NCBI RefSeq assembly: GCF_051903075.1
Contig: NZ_CP182425.1
Coordinates: 1 to 64,000, forward strand
Length of the DNA: 64,000 nt
Direction: 5' to 3'
From: Embleya sp051903075
GTDB taxonomy: Bacteria > Actinomycetota > Actinomycetes > Streptomycetales > Streptomycetaceae
The notes below the pieces were generated by a model. That model had not been told where the DNA came from. It saw only the letters and a list, made by a program, of their open reading frames with translations, and searched no databases. Numbering within the stretch: the first letter of the stretch is position 1; the number at the start of each line of letters is the position of its first letter. Below are positions 17,521-27,402 of the stretch, piece by piece. A program made the position numbers and the translations under genes.

Positions 17521-18522
17521 TCACGCTTTCGGCGGCACGTCCGGCATGGCCAGGGCGCGCGTGGGCGCGTCGAATCGTCGTTCGATCTCGTGGTTCCAGG
17601 CTCGTATCGCCGCGTCCTGGATCTCGAGGGCTCGTCGGTGCGCCGGGCGCAGTCGTGGCTGTACGACCCCGAACGTCTCGATGCGCAGGGGGACCGTGCG
17701 CAGAGGGAGGGTGGGGTGGATCTCCTGGAGGCGGTCGACGAAGTCCGCCATGTCACGGTCGGGGTTCGTGTCGTCCGGCGCGGTGAAGGTCGCGTAGGCG
17801 TAGAGATCGATGCCTGTGGCGAGCAGTCGTGCGAAGAGTTCGAACTGTCGTGTGAAGAGTGTCGGGTCGGCTCGGGTGTTGAAGGCGAACGAGCGGGCGT
17901 CGAAGCCCTTGAAGCAGCCGACTCGACCGTAGTTTCGGTATGTGGTGACGGTGCGTCGTTGGTCGGAGTCGAGGTGACGCCAGAAGTAATCGTTGCTGAG
18001 ATTGTCGTCCGACCACAGGTATGTGGTGGTGTGCAGTCCGGTGCGGACGAGGGAGTCCATCATCCACGGAATCCATTCCGGAATGAGGTCGGGTTGTCCC
18101 CCGGAACAGTCGATCACGATCGGTGGCGAGGTCTCCGCGCGATAGAGGGAAATCATCTGATCGGCGGTGAGCCATGCGGATTTCGACTCGTTCGCGGCGA
18201 GGTGGTCGAAGGGTACGAAGCAGTACCAGCATCGCCAATTGCAGGAAGCGTTCTGAAACACCTGTGCGTTGCGGGTGGCGCTCTCGATCACCCCGAGGCT
18301 GTGGGCTGCCGGGAGGATCGGCAGAGGGTTGCCGGGCCATGGATCGGGGGTGTCCACCCTGAAGTGTCGAATGCGCCCGAAGCCTGCACAGTTGGGCGGT
18401 TCGGACAGGTCGGTTGCCTGATCGGAATCGTCGATCCGGGCAATCAGGAGCTCGCCCGTGTGGGGACGAATGGATTTCGTCCGTAAGTGTGCGGAAAAGT
18501 TGTCCGTATCGATCGTTTTCAC
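17521..18522 (-). CDS. Radical SAM enzyme
   Basis: 333 aa from the GTG at 18522 with a G-rich site upstream. The cluster motif is CNWRCWYC (CX3CX2C), near residue 97, followed by FVPFD and the glycine-rich CSGGQPDL. It binds a 4Fe-4S cluster and SAM to start radical chemistry. There is no obvious SPASM or B12 domain; the length suits a small single-domain enzyme. It heads the four-gene minus-strand operon with methyltransferase, ASCH protein and kinase. Close relatives were not identified from memory, so the substrate is open; the context points to nucleotides. Confidence 0.85.
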   Translation of the reverse strand: MKTIDTDNFSAHLRTKSIRPHTGELLIARIDDSDQATDLSEPPNCAGFGRIRHFRVDTPDPWPGNPLPILPAAHSLGVIESATRNAQVFQNASCNWRCWYCFVPFDHLAANESKSAWLTADQMISLYRAETSPPIVIDCSGGQPDLIPEWIPWMMDSLVRTGLHTTTYLWSDDNLSNDYFWRHLDSDQRRTVTTYRNYGRVGCFKGFDARSFAFNTRADPTLFTRQFELFARLLATGIDLYAYATFTAPDDTNPDRDMADFVDRLQEIHPTLPLRTVPLRIETFGVVQPRLRPAHRRALEIQDAAIRAWNHEIERRFDAPTRALAMPDVPPKA

Positions 18523-18565
18523 GTTGGCCCCCCGGTCGTGAAGTACCCGAAGCGTAGTCACGGGT

Positions 18566-20385
18566 GTGGGATGTGTGAAGGGCCGACGGCTGGGTGAGTG
18601 TGGAATCGGTGCTCGCAGGATCACTCTGGGCATGCTCCCCGAACCCGAGGCCGTGACGCTCCTGCGGGTGGTCACGCGGGACTACCGCTCGGGTGACGAC
18701 GACGAGAAGCTCGCGGAGCCGGCACGTCTGTGCGCGTGTCTTCCACTGGCCCTGCGGATCGCCGCCGAGCGTGCTGCGGGTCATCCGCACTTGCATCTCG
18801 ACGACCTGCTTGCGGATCTGCGCGACGAGTCGGCACTCTGGGATGCGCTGAGCACGGGGATCGAGGAGGAGGCCGAGGCTGTCCGTACGGTCTTCGCCTG
18901 GTCGTACCGCGCCTTGCCGCCGGACTCCGGGCGGCTTTTCCGGCTCTTGGGCCTGCATCCGGGACCGGAGTTCGGCTTGCACGCGGCGGCCGCGCTGGGC
19001 GACCTCGCGTTGGGACGGGCCCGGCAACTCCTCGACGACCTTGTGGGCGCCCATCTCGTGGAGCAGGTCGGCCCCGACCGCTTCCGTTTTCACGACCTCC
19101 TGCGCGCGTTCGCCCTCGATCAGGCCCACGACGAGGAATCCGCCGCACAGCGGGAGGTTGCGTTGCGTCGGGTACTGGAGTGGTATCTGCGTACGGCCGA
19201 CGCGGCACAGACGTGGCTCCAACCCGGCGAGGGGCATGTGCCGCTATCCGAGACGACCACGTGCCCGGCACCGTTGTGCTTCGCCGACTACGATGCCGCT
19301 GCCGACTGGGGGAGCGTGAACGCGCCACGTTCGCGCACCTCGTGCGGGCCGCTGCGGGTGCCGGTCTGCATCGGCATGCCTGGCAGTTGGCCGCGACCTC
19401 GTGGAACGTGTTGTCGGCTTCCGCGTCCTTCGCGGAATGGCTCGACTTCGGACACGTCGGTCTGTCGTCCGCCGAACACGCGGACAACCCGAACGGGCGA
19501 CTCATGCTGCTCAACCAGCTCGGCATGTCCCATCGGGCCGTTTACCGACTCGACCCGGCGGCGGACTACTTCGCCCGGGTCCTGGCCCTCGCCCGCGCCG
19601 TTGGCAATCGCATGGAGGAGGCACACGCCCTCAACCTTCTGGGGCTGATCCACCTGCGGGCTCGGCGACTCGACGCGGCTGCCGAGGACTTCCGGCGGGC
19701 CATAGACGTCTTCCGTATGGTGGACGGCGATCGTTGGGCCGCCTCTGCCCTGTCCAATCTGGCCGGAGCCCGGTTGCACGCGGGACGTCTTCGAGAGGCG
19801 GACGACGCCGTCCGCGACGCGCTCGCCGCCCATCGGGCGCTGGGCAACCGGCAGAGTGTGGGCAACGCACTGTGGATCATCGCGCGGCTTCGCCACGAGC
19901 GGGGCGAGATCGAGGCCGCCCGCCGGGCCGTCGACGAGGCTCTCGAGATCGCCGTGAGCCTGCGCAATCGTGGGCTGGAGGGGTTCTGGCTTCTGACCCT
20001 CGGCGATATTCAGCGTGACGCCGGGCAATTCGGTGAGGCACTGGCCTCCTGCGGTCGATCGGCCATGTTGCACCGGCGTCTCGGTGATCGTGGCCGTGAG
20101 GCGTTGGCCTGGCGTGGCACGGGGCGGACGTACGCGGCGATGGAGCGCCACGCCGAGGCAGCCGCGTTCCACCGCCGGGCCGCAGCCGTTCACCGTGACC
20201 TCGGTGACGGGTGGGAAACGGCTGTGGACCTTGACGACTTGGCGGCCGCCGTTCGGTCGGAGAGCCCCGAGACTGCTCGCGCGCTCTGGGCGGAGGCGCT
20301 GACCTATCTGACCGAGTACACCGATCCGCGGGCCGAGGCGATGCGTGCACGCGTGCGGCGATGGTTGGCGGAGGCCGGCGGATGA
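18566..20385 (+). pseudogene. 5'-truncated, frameshifted STAND-type (AfsR-like) TPR regulator
   Basis: The first half (frame from 18566) shows the end of an NB-ARC ATPase (CLPLALRIAAERAAGHPHLH) and the winged-helix connector (RFHDLLRAFALDQAHDEE), but the P-loop and any N-terminal effector domain are missing. Near 19305-19315, in a run of G, the frame shifts. The second frame then gives tetratricopeptide repeats (EEAHALNLLGLIHLRARRLD, SALSNLAGARLHAGRLREAD) to 20385. The gene is therefore broken at least twice. It lies divergent from the radical SAM operon, where a SARP/LAL-type regulator would make sense. Confidence 0.75.
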
Positions 20386-20619
20386 CGTGCGGGGTCGGGA
20401 TGGCCCCGGCCTTGTGTCGGTGTGGGAGGCGGTGGGGCAATGGGCTGCCCTGCCCATGGCGATTCGGTGGAGGTGGAGGTCGGTGGACGCCTCGACGTGC
20501 GGACTGGGCATCGCCGTCGCCTCGGCTCCGTGGTACCACCGGGTCGAGGGGTGAGTCGGCGCTTGCCGGGGTGAGCCGTGTGTCGTTGGATATCACTCGC
20601 GTCCTCCAGGCCTTGTGCG

Positions 20620-20790
20620 CCCACTGTTTGGAGTGTGGACGTCAGGGTGTGGAGAGACGACGACATCGCGCCGGACCGTCCACCGAGGCGGCTCGCGGTT
20701 TCACATGTACGGGAGTGGCACGCGTGCGGGGGACTACGAGCGGCGTTCCGTCGGGAGAGGCCTTGTGCGCGTGGGGATCGTAGGGCCTTG
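20620..20790 (+). pseudogene. 3' remnant of DUF574 methyltransferase before array 2
   Basis: Sequence such as GGTGTGGAGAG.CGACGACATCG and the stretch to CCGTCCACCGAGGCGG matches the 3' end of the intact gene at 57618-58421. Only the last 40 or so codons and the following spacer survive. Upstream (20386-20619) nothing recognisable is seen. Confidence 0.6.
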
Positions 20791-21092
20791 ATCGGTAGGT
20801 TCGGCCGCCGAGCGACCGGGGGCAGGGTGCGTATCCTTGCATCGCTACCGCGACGGAATCCGATCTCGTTCCGGACGTGACGATGACGGCGGGAACTTGA
20901 TGGACGGACACGCCTCGAACGACACCGCACGCCTGTCCGGCCGAAGCGCAAACAGGATCAAATTATGCGACAACGCTCGACCTGCGAATGATCAGCAAAT
21001 CACTGAAGTGAAAACAGGCAAGAGGCTTGCCGGAATGACCCTGTTTGCATCACGAATTGGCAAAGCCCTCAAGAACCCGCAGGTCAGCAAGG
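20791..21092 (+). promoter_or_regulatory. Leader of CRISPR array 2
   Basis: Aligns along its whole length with the leaders of arrays 3-5: GAGCGACCGG, GTATCCTTG, CCGATCTCGTTCCGGAC, ACACCGCACG, then CTTGCCGGAATGACCCTG and ATTGGCAAAG, ending CCGCAGGTCAGCAAGG before repeat 1. It is AT-rich near the array, with inverted TTGCC/GGCAA arms. Confidence 0.75.
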
Positions 21093-23076
21093 GAAGTCCC
21101 CACGTAGGTGGGGGTGAGCCGATCCGCGTCACCTGGATGCCCGCGTGCGCGAAGAAGTCCCCACGTAGGTGGGGGTGAGCCGGCCCTGATCAGCGGAAAG
21201 GGCTGGATGGAGGAGAAGTCCCCACGTAGGTGGGGGTGAGCCGGTCAGGGGTGGTTGAGGGGGTCAACTCCCTCAGAAGTCCCCACGTAGGTGGGGGTGA
21301 GCCGTCGCTGGAAATCACAGTGTCGCGGTACAACTTGGAAGTCCCCACGTAGGTGGGGGTGAGCCGAGGACAGGCGGACCGCCCTCCGGACGCCGGAGGA
21401 AGTCCCCACGTAGGTGGGGGTGAGCCGTCGCCGAGCCGCTCACGAGCATGCCGGGTACTCGAAGTCCCCACGTAGGTGGGGGTGAGCCGAGAGCGGGGAG
21501 TTGCTGTCGCGCGCCTATCGGGAAGTCCCCACGTAGGTGGGGGTGAGCCGAGACGCCCCCGTCCCTTGCCCTTCTCCGTCCCGAAGTCCCCACGTAGGTG
21601 GGGGTGAGCCGACCGGGGAGGTGATGACCGCAGTACGCGCGGGGAAGTCCCCACGTAGGTGGGGGTGAGCCGTCGCTGGGCCTCGACGCCGAGAAGATGA
21701 CTGCGAAGTCCCCACGTAGGTGGGGGTGAGCCGGGGACCGTGTCGCGCACGGTCCGGGCGCTCGTGAAGTCCCCACGTAGGTGGGGGTGAGCCGCTCCCA
21801 CGCCGATTGCGAACGTACCGAACGTAGAAGTCCCCACGTAGGTGGGGGTGAGCCGCAGCAGTTGACCCCCGAAGACGTCCGTTCGATGAAGTCCCCACGT
21901 AGGTGGGGGTGAGCCGGGCGCGTTCCTCGCGTTCCTGCTGGTCGCGGCGAAGTCCCCACGTAGGTGGGGGTGAGCCGCGCTGGGAGGCGTAACAACGACA
22001 ACGGCCCGCGAAGTCCCCACGTAGGTGGGGGTGAGCCGACCATGCCGGCCGTGTCGTGCTCCTCGATCCAGAAGTCCCCACGTAGGTGGGGGTGAGCCGA
22101 GGTGAGGTTTTTCCCGCTCGTTCGTGACGCTGAAGTCCCCACGTAGGTGGGGGTGAGCTGGCGCGATCTACGACGCCTGGGACCAGGACCGGGAAGTCCC
22201 CACGTAGGTGGGGGTGAGCCGGCCGTCTGGGATGACCGCTACGACGAGGTCAAGAAGTCCCCACGTAGGTGGGGGTGAGCCATAGTGAGAGTCGGCTGTC
22301 GGATCGGCCATTTGGAAGTCCCCACGTAGGTGGGGGTGAGCCGGCCAGTCTCGAACGGGTCTTGTCGGCGGGTGCGAAGTCCCCACGTAGGTGGGGGTGA
22401 GCCGCGGGCGGTCATCGCGTCGCAGACCCCGCACTCGAAGTCCCCACGTAGGTGGGGGTGAGTCGGTGAGGAGGGCATCCAACATGTCCTGCTCCATGAA
22501 GTCCCCACGTAGGTGGGGGTGAGCCGCGGCGACGGGCACCACCGGGTTCGTGTGGCGGGAAGTCCCCACGTAGGTGGGGGTGAGCCGCGTCCACAGACGA
22601 CCCCCGCGGTGTTCGGTGTCGAAGTCCGCACGCAGGTGGGGGTGAGCCGTCGCGCGGCGGCTCGGACGACGCGGGAACGTCGAAGTCCCCACGCAGGTAG
22701 GGGTGAGCCGTCGCGCGGCGGCTCGGACGACGCGGGAACGTCGAAGTCCCCACGCAGGTGGGGGTGAGCCGGAGCGTCGTGACAGACACGACGAACCACC
22801 GCGGAAGTCCCCACGCAGGTGGGGGTGAGCCGCGGCTTGCTCAGGCTTACCCGGATGGGGATGTGAAGTCCCCACGCAGGTGGGGGTGAGCCGCCGTACG
22901 GGCCGTCAGGCGCTCCCCCATGCCTCAAGTCCCCACGCAGATGGGGGTGAGCTGCTCGCCCGCAGCACGGCGCAACGCGTCGGACGGAAGCCCCCACGCA
23001 GGTGGGGGTGAGCCGGGCCTGAGAGCCTTCACCGCCGAGCGCCGTGAGAAGTCCCCACGCAGGTGGGGGTGAGCCA
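21093..23076 (+). CRISPR. CRISPR array 2 (33 repeats, 32 spacers, type I-E-like)
   Basis: Thirty-three repeats start from 21093 to 23048 at 61-62 nt steps. Repeats 1-25 have the tetraloop GTAG; repeats 26-33 (from 22621) have GCAG as in arrays 3-5. Spacers at 22650-22681 and 22711-22742 are identical. The last repeats are degenerate (22926 begins CAAG and ends GAGCTG; 22987 has GCCCCCAC; 23048 ends GAGCCA), marking the trailer end. Confidence 0.97.
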
Positions 23077-23269
23077 GCCGGACCGATGTCCGCCCCGCCG
23101 GTGAGCCGTGGGGGTTCTTCTGATGCGACCGAAGCGGGGGCCTGGTCAGCGTGGGTGGTGGGTTTCGCGACGTGCGGTTCGCGACTTGGTTGTGAACCGG
23201 TGTTGTGGCTGGCCGGCGGTGCGCCTGTTTGCCTTGAAGCGTTGGTGATGACGGAGGGCTGTGGGTGGT

Positions 23270-23737
23270 TCAGCTCCCGGGTCGGTCTTTGCCGGTGTGT
23301 GGCCAGCCGTGTGTGGTGAGGCCGGGTTTGCCGTTCAGGTATGCGCGTAGTCCGGCTTCGGGGTAGGGGATGAGGTCGTCGGGCAGGTCGTGGATGGTGA
23401 ACCAGGCGAGGCGCAGGCATTTGTCGGGTTCGCGGTTGACGGGTTCGTTCTCCCATGTGGTGGCTTCGAAGAAGAATCCGATGCGGTCGGGTGCGTCGTC
23501 GCCTTGGTGGTGGTGGACGGTGTGGACGAGGCGGAGGTGGTGGGGGTCGACGACGACGCCGGTTTCCTCGTATGCCTCGCGGGCGGTGGCGGTGGTCAGT
23601 GTTTCGTCGGGGTCGAGTTTGCCGGAGGGGGCGTGCCATCGGCCGTGGCCGTAGGGGCCGCCGCGTTGGGACAGGAGGATCTTGTCTCCGTCGCGGAGGA
23701 TGAGATGTACGTCGATGACGGGGGTGGTGGGGTTCAT
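23270..23737 (-). CDS. NUDIX hydrolase
   Basis: 155 aa from the ATG at 23737, overlapping the dTMP kinase stop by 4 nt. The NUDIX box is complete: GKLDPDETLTTATAREAYEE followed by TGV (GX5EX7REUXEEXGU). The fold spans the whole protein. It hydrolyses nucleoside diphosphate-X compounds; the exact substrate is unknown. As last gene of the glycosylase/radical SAM/dTMP kinase operon it probably acts on a modified or damaged nucleotide. Confidence 0.88.
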   Translation of the reverse strand: MNPTTPVIDVHLILRDGDKILLSQRGGPYGHGRWHAPSGKLDPDETLTTATAREAYEETGVVVDPHHLRLVHTVHHHQGDDAPDRIGFFFEATTWENEPVNREPDKCLRLAWFTIHDLPDDLIPYPEAGLRAYLNGKPGLTTHGWPHTGKDRPGS

Positions 23738-24384
23738 GTTCTCTGTTCGGGTGGGGGGACGCGGTCGGGGGCGACCCTAGCCGAGGTGATTCCGGTCGCG
23801 TGCACGATCGCGGCGGCGACACTCGTGGGGGTGAGGGCGTCGGCGTCCAGGCGCAGGACGGGCACGGCCATGTCCCGCAGGGTGACGATCGCCTGTTCGT
23901 ACAGGTCGAGTTCGCGGGTGACGTTGTCGGGGTCGTCCTCGAAGCGGTGGTGGGATCCGCGTGTGTGCAGGCGTCGGGTGACGGTGGTGGCGCGGGCGGT
24001 GAGTACGACGGCGAGGTCGGGCAGGGTGATGCCGGTGTTGATGGTCCGGATGAACTGTGCGGGGACGCCGTCCAGGCGTTGCAGGACGAGGCTGGAGGCG
24101 AGGTAGCGGTCGCAGACCACGGTGTGGCCGGCGGCCAGGTGGGGGCGTATCTCGGTGTCGAGGTGGTGGTGTCGGTCGGCGGCCACGAGCAGGGCGAGGG
24201 CGGTGCCGCGTACCTCTTGGGCCAGGCGTCGGGTGGCGATGCCCAGGGCGCTGCCGGAGGGTTCGGTGGTGGGGTGGACGGTGTGCCCGGCTTCGCGCAG
24301 TCGGTGGGTGATCGCGGTGACGGTGGTGGATTTCCCGACTCCGCCGGGGCCGTCCACGGTCAGGAAGTATCCGGGGGCGTTCAT
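23734..24384 (-). CDS. Thymidylate kinase-like protein
   Basis: 216 aa from the ATG at 24384 (ATGA overlap with the radical SAM stop). It has Walker A VDGPGGVGKSTT at residues 10-21, the TMP-binding TEPSGSALG, and the DRY-type motif VVCDRYLASSLVLQ, all features of dTMP kinases (usual length about 205-215 aa). The family converts dTMP to dTDP. An accessory-plasmid copy coupled to a radical SAM enzyme and a DNA-glycosylase-fold protein suggests an altered pyrimidine substrate rather than housekeeping. That is inference. Confidence 0.85.
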   Translation of the reverse strand: MNAPGYFLTVDGPGGVGKSTTVTAITHRLREAGHTVHPTTEPSGSALGIATRRLAQEVRGTALALLVAADRHHHLDTEIRPHLAAGHTVVCDRYLASSLVLQRLDGVPAQFIRTINTGITLPDLAVVLTARATTVTRRLHTRGSHHRFEDDPDNVTRELDLYEQAIVTLRDMAVPVLRLDADALTPTSVAAAIVHATGITSARVAPDRVPPPEQRT

Positions 24385-25880
24385 CGGGCGTCCGTCGGGG
24401 GGTGGGTGCGGGCGTGTTGGCGGCGGGTGAGGTCGGCGAGCCGGCGGCGGAGGGTGGGCAGGGGGGTTTGGGAGAACGCGATGCCGACGGAGAAGTTGAA
24501 CTCGTCGCGCTGCCGCATGCCTTCGTCCGCGCCGTCGTCGGTCAGGTCCACGTCTTCGTACGCCTGCATGCGGTGGGGGTCGTGGCCGGCCTGGACGAGC
24601 CGGCCCCACACGGGGGAGCCGGGGTAGGGGCGGAACTCGAACACCGAGGCGCGGAAGGTGCCGGGCAGGCGGTCGGACAGGGACCACAGGTGTTCAATGT
24701 GTGCGACGGTCGCGGTGAGGTCTGCGGTGTGTTCGTCGGGGTAGCCGAGGATGAAGTAGCCCTTGACGTCGATTCCGCGTTCCATCAGGCGACGGGCCAC
24801 CGTGAGGGTCATGGCGGTGGTGATGCGTTTGTCCATCATCGCCAGGACCCGATCCGAGCCGGATTCGATGCCGAGTGCGACCTCGCGCAGACCGTTGGCG
24901 GCGAGGGTGTCGAGCATGGCGTCGTCGAGGCGGTGCAGGACGTTGATGCGGCCGGTGGCGTCCCAGACGTAGCGGTCGCCGGTGCGGTCGGCGGTGAAGG
25001 CGTCCATGGCGGTGCGGATGATCCGTTCGGCGCCGAGGAACAGGTCGTCGACGAACCGGAACGCGGTCGCGCCGTGGCGGGCGTTGAGGTGGTCGAGTTC
25101 GGCGAGGATGCCGGTCGGGGTGCGGGTGCGGATCGTGAGGTCGCGGTTCATGGAGACCGCGGCGCCGCAGAAGCCGCAGTCGTAGGGGCAGCCGCGCGAG
25201 CCGACGATGTTCGCCTCCACCCGTCCGTCGGCGGCCCGGTAGGGGTCCTGCGGCAGGAACGTGCGGTCCACGAGGGGCAGTTGGTCGACGTCGGGGGACA
25301 GCCAGGGGTTCGGGTCGCCGCAGTGGAGTCCGACGGCGATGGTGTCCGGGTGCGGGTCGCGCCACATCACCTGCGGGAGTGTGGCGCGGCGGGTGTGGTC
25401 GTCCAGCAGTGCGGCGACGCGGGTTTCGCCCTCGCCCAGGATCAGGGCGGTCAGTCGTTCGAACCGCGGATCGCGCAGCACCGTGTGCGGCATGGCCTTG
25501 GCGTGGTGGCCCCCGACCATGATCTTGATGTCCGGGTCCAAGGTGTGGGCGATGCGGGCGGAGAGGGCGTAGGTGGGGGCGAGGAGGTTGAATCCCGCCC
25601 AGCGAGGTCGGGCCCGGTTCACGAGGGCGGCGGTCTCGTCGATGCCCAGGCCGTGTGCCTCGGCGTCCAGGAGGCCGACGTTGTGGCCGGCGTGTCGGGC
25701 GTAGGTGGCGATGTAGGCCATGCCCAGCACGGGAAGGGTGTAGTCGTTGACGCGCGGGCGCACGGTGTAGTCGCGCAGGGGAGCGTTGACGAACACGGCG
25801 TCCAGGGTCCGTGTCGGGTCGACTCCGGCGATGAGGTCAGTGCTGTGCCGTGGTGCCTCCGTACTGCCGTTGGTCGGCAT
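24381..25880 (-). CDS. Cobalamin-binding-type radical SAM enzyme
   Basis: 499 aa from the ATG at 25880. Residues about 25-165 fit the B12-binding domain seen in many radical SAM proteins (GMAYIATYARHAGHNVGLLD, GHHAKAMPHTVL). The cluster motif GSRGCPYDCGFCGAAVSM lies near residue 225. EVALGIESGSDRVL and GYFILGYPDEH are typical TIM-barrel segments of the B12 class. Such enzymes commonly do C- or P-methylation or ring rearrangement. The C-terminal 100 residues are an auxiliary helical domain. It overlaps the glycosylase gene by 44 nt and dTMP kinase by 4 nt. Confidence 0.87.
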   Translation of the reverse strand: MPTNGSTEAPRHSTDLIAGVDPTRTLDAVFVNAPLRDYTVRPRVNDYTLPVLGMAYIATYARHAGHNVGLLDAEAHGLGIDETAALVNRARPRWAGFNLLAPTYALSARIAHTLDPDIKIMVGGHHAKAMPHTVLRDPRFERLTALILGEGETRVAALLDDHTRRATLPQVMWRDPHPDTIAVGLHCGDPNPWLSPDVDQLPLVDRTFLPQDPYRAADGRVEANIVGSRGCPYDCGFCGAAVSMNRDLTIRTRTPTGILAELDHLNARHGATAFRFVDDLFLGAERIIRTAMDAFTADRTGDRYVWDATGRINVLHRLDDAMLDTLAANGLREVALGIESGSDRVLAMMDKRITTAMTLTVARRLMERGIDVKGYFILGYPDEHTADLTATVAHIEHLWSLSDRLPGTFRASVFEFRPYPGSPVWGRLVQAGHDPHRMQAYEDVDLTDDGADEGMRQRDEFNFSVGIAFSQTPLPTLRRRLADLTRRQHARTHPPTDAR

Positions 25881-26670
25881 GTGATGTCCCCCAGGTGAGT
25901 GTGAACAGTGTCAGGGCGTGCAACTGCCGGTCGTTGCGGGCCCATCGGCGCCAGTGGGTGCCGAACTCCTTTTCGGTGGCGGGCCAGGGGTGGTCCGGGG
26001 CGATGCGGCGGGCCCAGGTGCGGACGGCCAGGTCGTGGTGCGGGTAGATCGAGAAGTCGCCGGTGAAGTCCGCCGCGGCCGCGGCGGCGGTCCACGGGCC
26101 GATGCGCGGGACCTCGTCCAACGCCTCGACGAGCGCGCCTGCGGGCAGGGCGCGCCATCGATCGCCGTGTTGGAGATAGGCGTGCGCGGCGGCTTGGAGC
26201 GCGGTGCGGTGGAACAGGGCGCCGACGTTTTTGAACGCGTCCTCCGAGAGTGCGAGGACCGTCTCGGGACCGGGTGCGGTGGACAAGCGGCCCGCGGTGG
26301 TCTCCACGGCGGGACCGTGGGTCGTACACCAGGCATGGTGGATCCTGCGGGCCTGAGCGGCCCGGACGACCTGGCGCAGGATCGCGGTGCTGATGGCCTC
26401 CCACAGGGAGGGGTTCGGGATTCGTACTACCGTGCCCAGGTTTTTCAGCGCCGTGTTCAAGGGCTTCGGTACTGCGGGTAGTTCGTCGGGTTCGGTGACG
26501 GTGACGGCGGGTTTGGGGTCGTCCTCGCCGGTGACGACGTCCAGCCGCAGTCCCTCGCCCGGGTCGAATGTGGCCAGCCACAGGCCGGATCCGGTGTCCA
26601 GGAGGCGTACGCGGGCACCGGTCGGGTCGGTGGTCCAGGCCGGATGGTCGGTGGTCGGGGTGACCGTCAC
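25837..26670 (-). CDS. HhH-GPD superfamily DNA glycosylase-like protein
   Basis: 277 aa from the GTG at 26670 with GAGGAG upstream. Residues 1-100 resemble the AlkA-type N-terminal domain. ALDEVPRIGPWTAAAAAADF is the helix-hairpin-helix, and HHDLAVRTW supplies the catalytic Asp position. The family excises bases; relatives in thymine-hypermodifying phages act on base adducts in DNA. It is the first gene of the operon with radical SAM, dTMP kinase and NUDIX proteins. No 4Fe-4S cysteines are seen, so it is AlkA-like rather than EndoIII-like. Confidence 0.85.
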   Translation of the reverse strand: MTVTPTTDHPAWTTDPTGARVRLLDTGSGLWLATFDPGEGLRLDVVTGEDDPKPAVTVTEPDELPAVPKPLNTALKNLGTVVRIPNPSLWEAISTAILRQVVRAAQARRIHHAWCTTHGPAVETTAGRLSTAPGPETVLALSEDAFKNVGALFHRTALQAAAHAYLQHGDRWRALPAGALVEALDEVPRIGPWTAAAAAADFTGDFSIYPHHDLAVRTWARRIAPDHPWPATEKEFGTHWRRWARNDRQLHALTLFTLTWGTSHADQRQYGGTTAQH

Positions 26671-26819
26671 GAGTGCTCCTCGGCGAGGTGGTGGGGCATG
26701 CGGACAGCATGTCCCGGCTCGGGCCTCCGGCGATGCGTTTCGACGTGATGTCACCCCAGGACCCGTTCTCGAGCCGGGGCTTTCCCTCGGGCGGCGGCCG
26801 AGGTGCTCGTTGCGCTGCT

Positions 26820-26960
26820 GTGGCTGACCTTGGCCCGCGCCGACGGCACCGTCGACGTGGACGCCGTCGGTGGCCATGGTCGTCCTGGACGCGTCGGAGA
26901 CCGGGAAGAGGGCGGGCATTACCCGCCCGGCCGGCGGGATGACCGGCGACGGCGCCACCC
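26820..26960. repeat. Intergenic repeat copy A with conserved hairpin
   Basis: About 140 bp similar to 29514-29655, including TGGCTG, GCCGACGGC, TCGGAGACCGG and GAGGGCGGGCA. It contains a perfect 7-bp stem, GGGCGGG (26910-26916) and CCCGCCC (26922-26928), with a 5-nt loop. The rest of 26671-27394 holds no convincing gene. Confidence 0.5.
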
Positions 26961-27394
26961 GGTCGGAACCGGCAGCACCGGCGCGGTCGATCCGGGGCCC
27001 TGACGCCACGCTGTGCTCCGGTGCCACTGCCCCGAACGCGTCCGCGGCGGAACTTCTGCGGACACCGGCGAAGCCCTGCCTGCCCGATACCGACGATACG
27101 GACCGGAGCCCGGTCGAGACGCCCGACACAACGAGCCGCAATCCCGGCCATACTGCCCGAGCCCCCGCCCGACGCCCGCGAGTGGTCGGCCGAACGACGA
27201 ACCCCACATCACGGACCGGGCGCCCCAACCACCCCAGGCCACCGGGCGCTTCGGCCTGCCCACCCCGCCAGGTCGCGCACCGTGAACCCCACCGGCCACC
27301 GCCCGACTTCGCGTACCAGGGCGAATGTACTCGGAAAGCCGAAATCCTGCCCGACCTCTGGGGGCGAAACGGGATTCGTCAGTTCAACTCAGGC

Positions 27395-27402
27395 CGTCTC
27401 AA
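27395..27402. repeat. Target-site duplication of the IS256 element, left copy
   Basis: CGTCTCAA directly left of the element; the same 8 bp recur at 28784-28791 (9 bp if the preceding C is counted). Confidence 0.85.
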
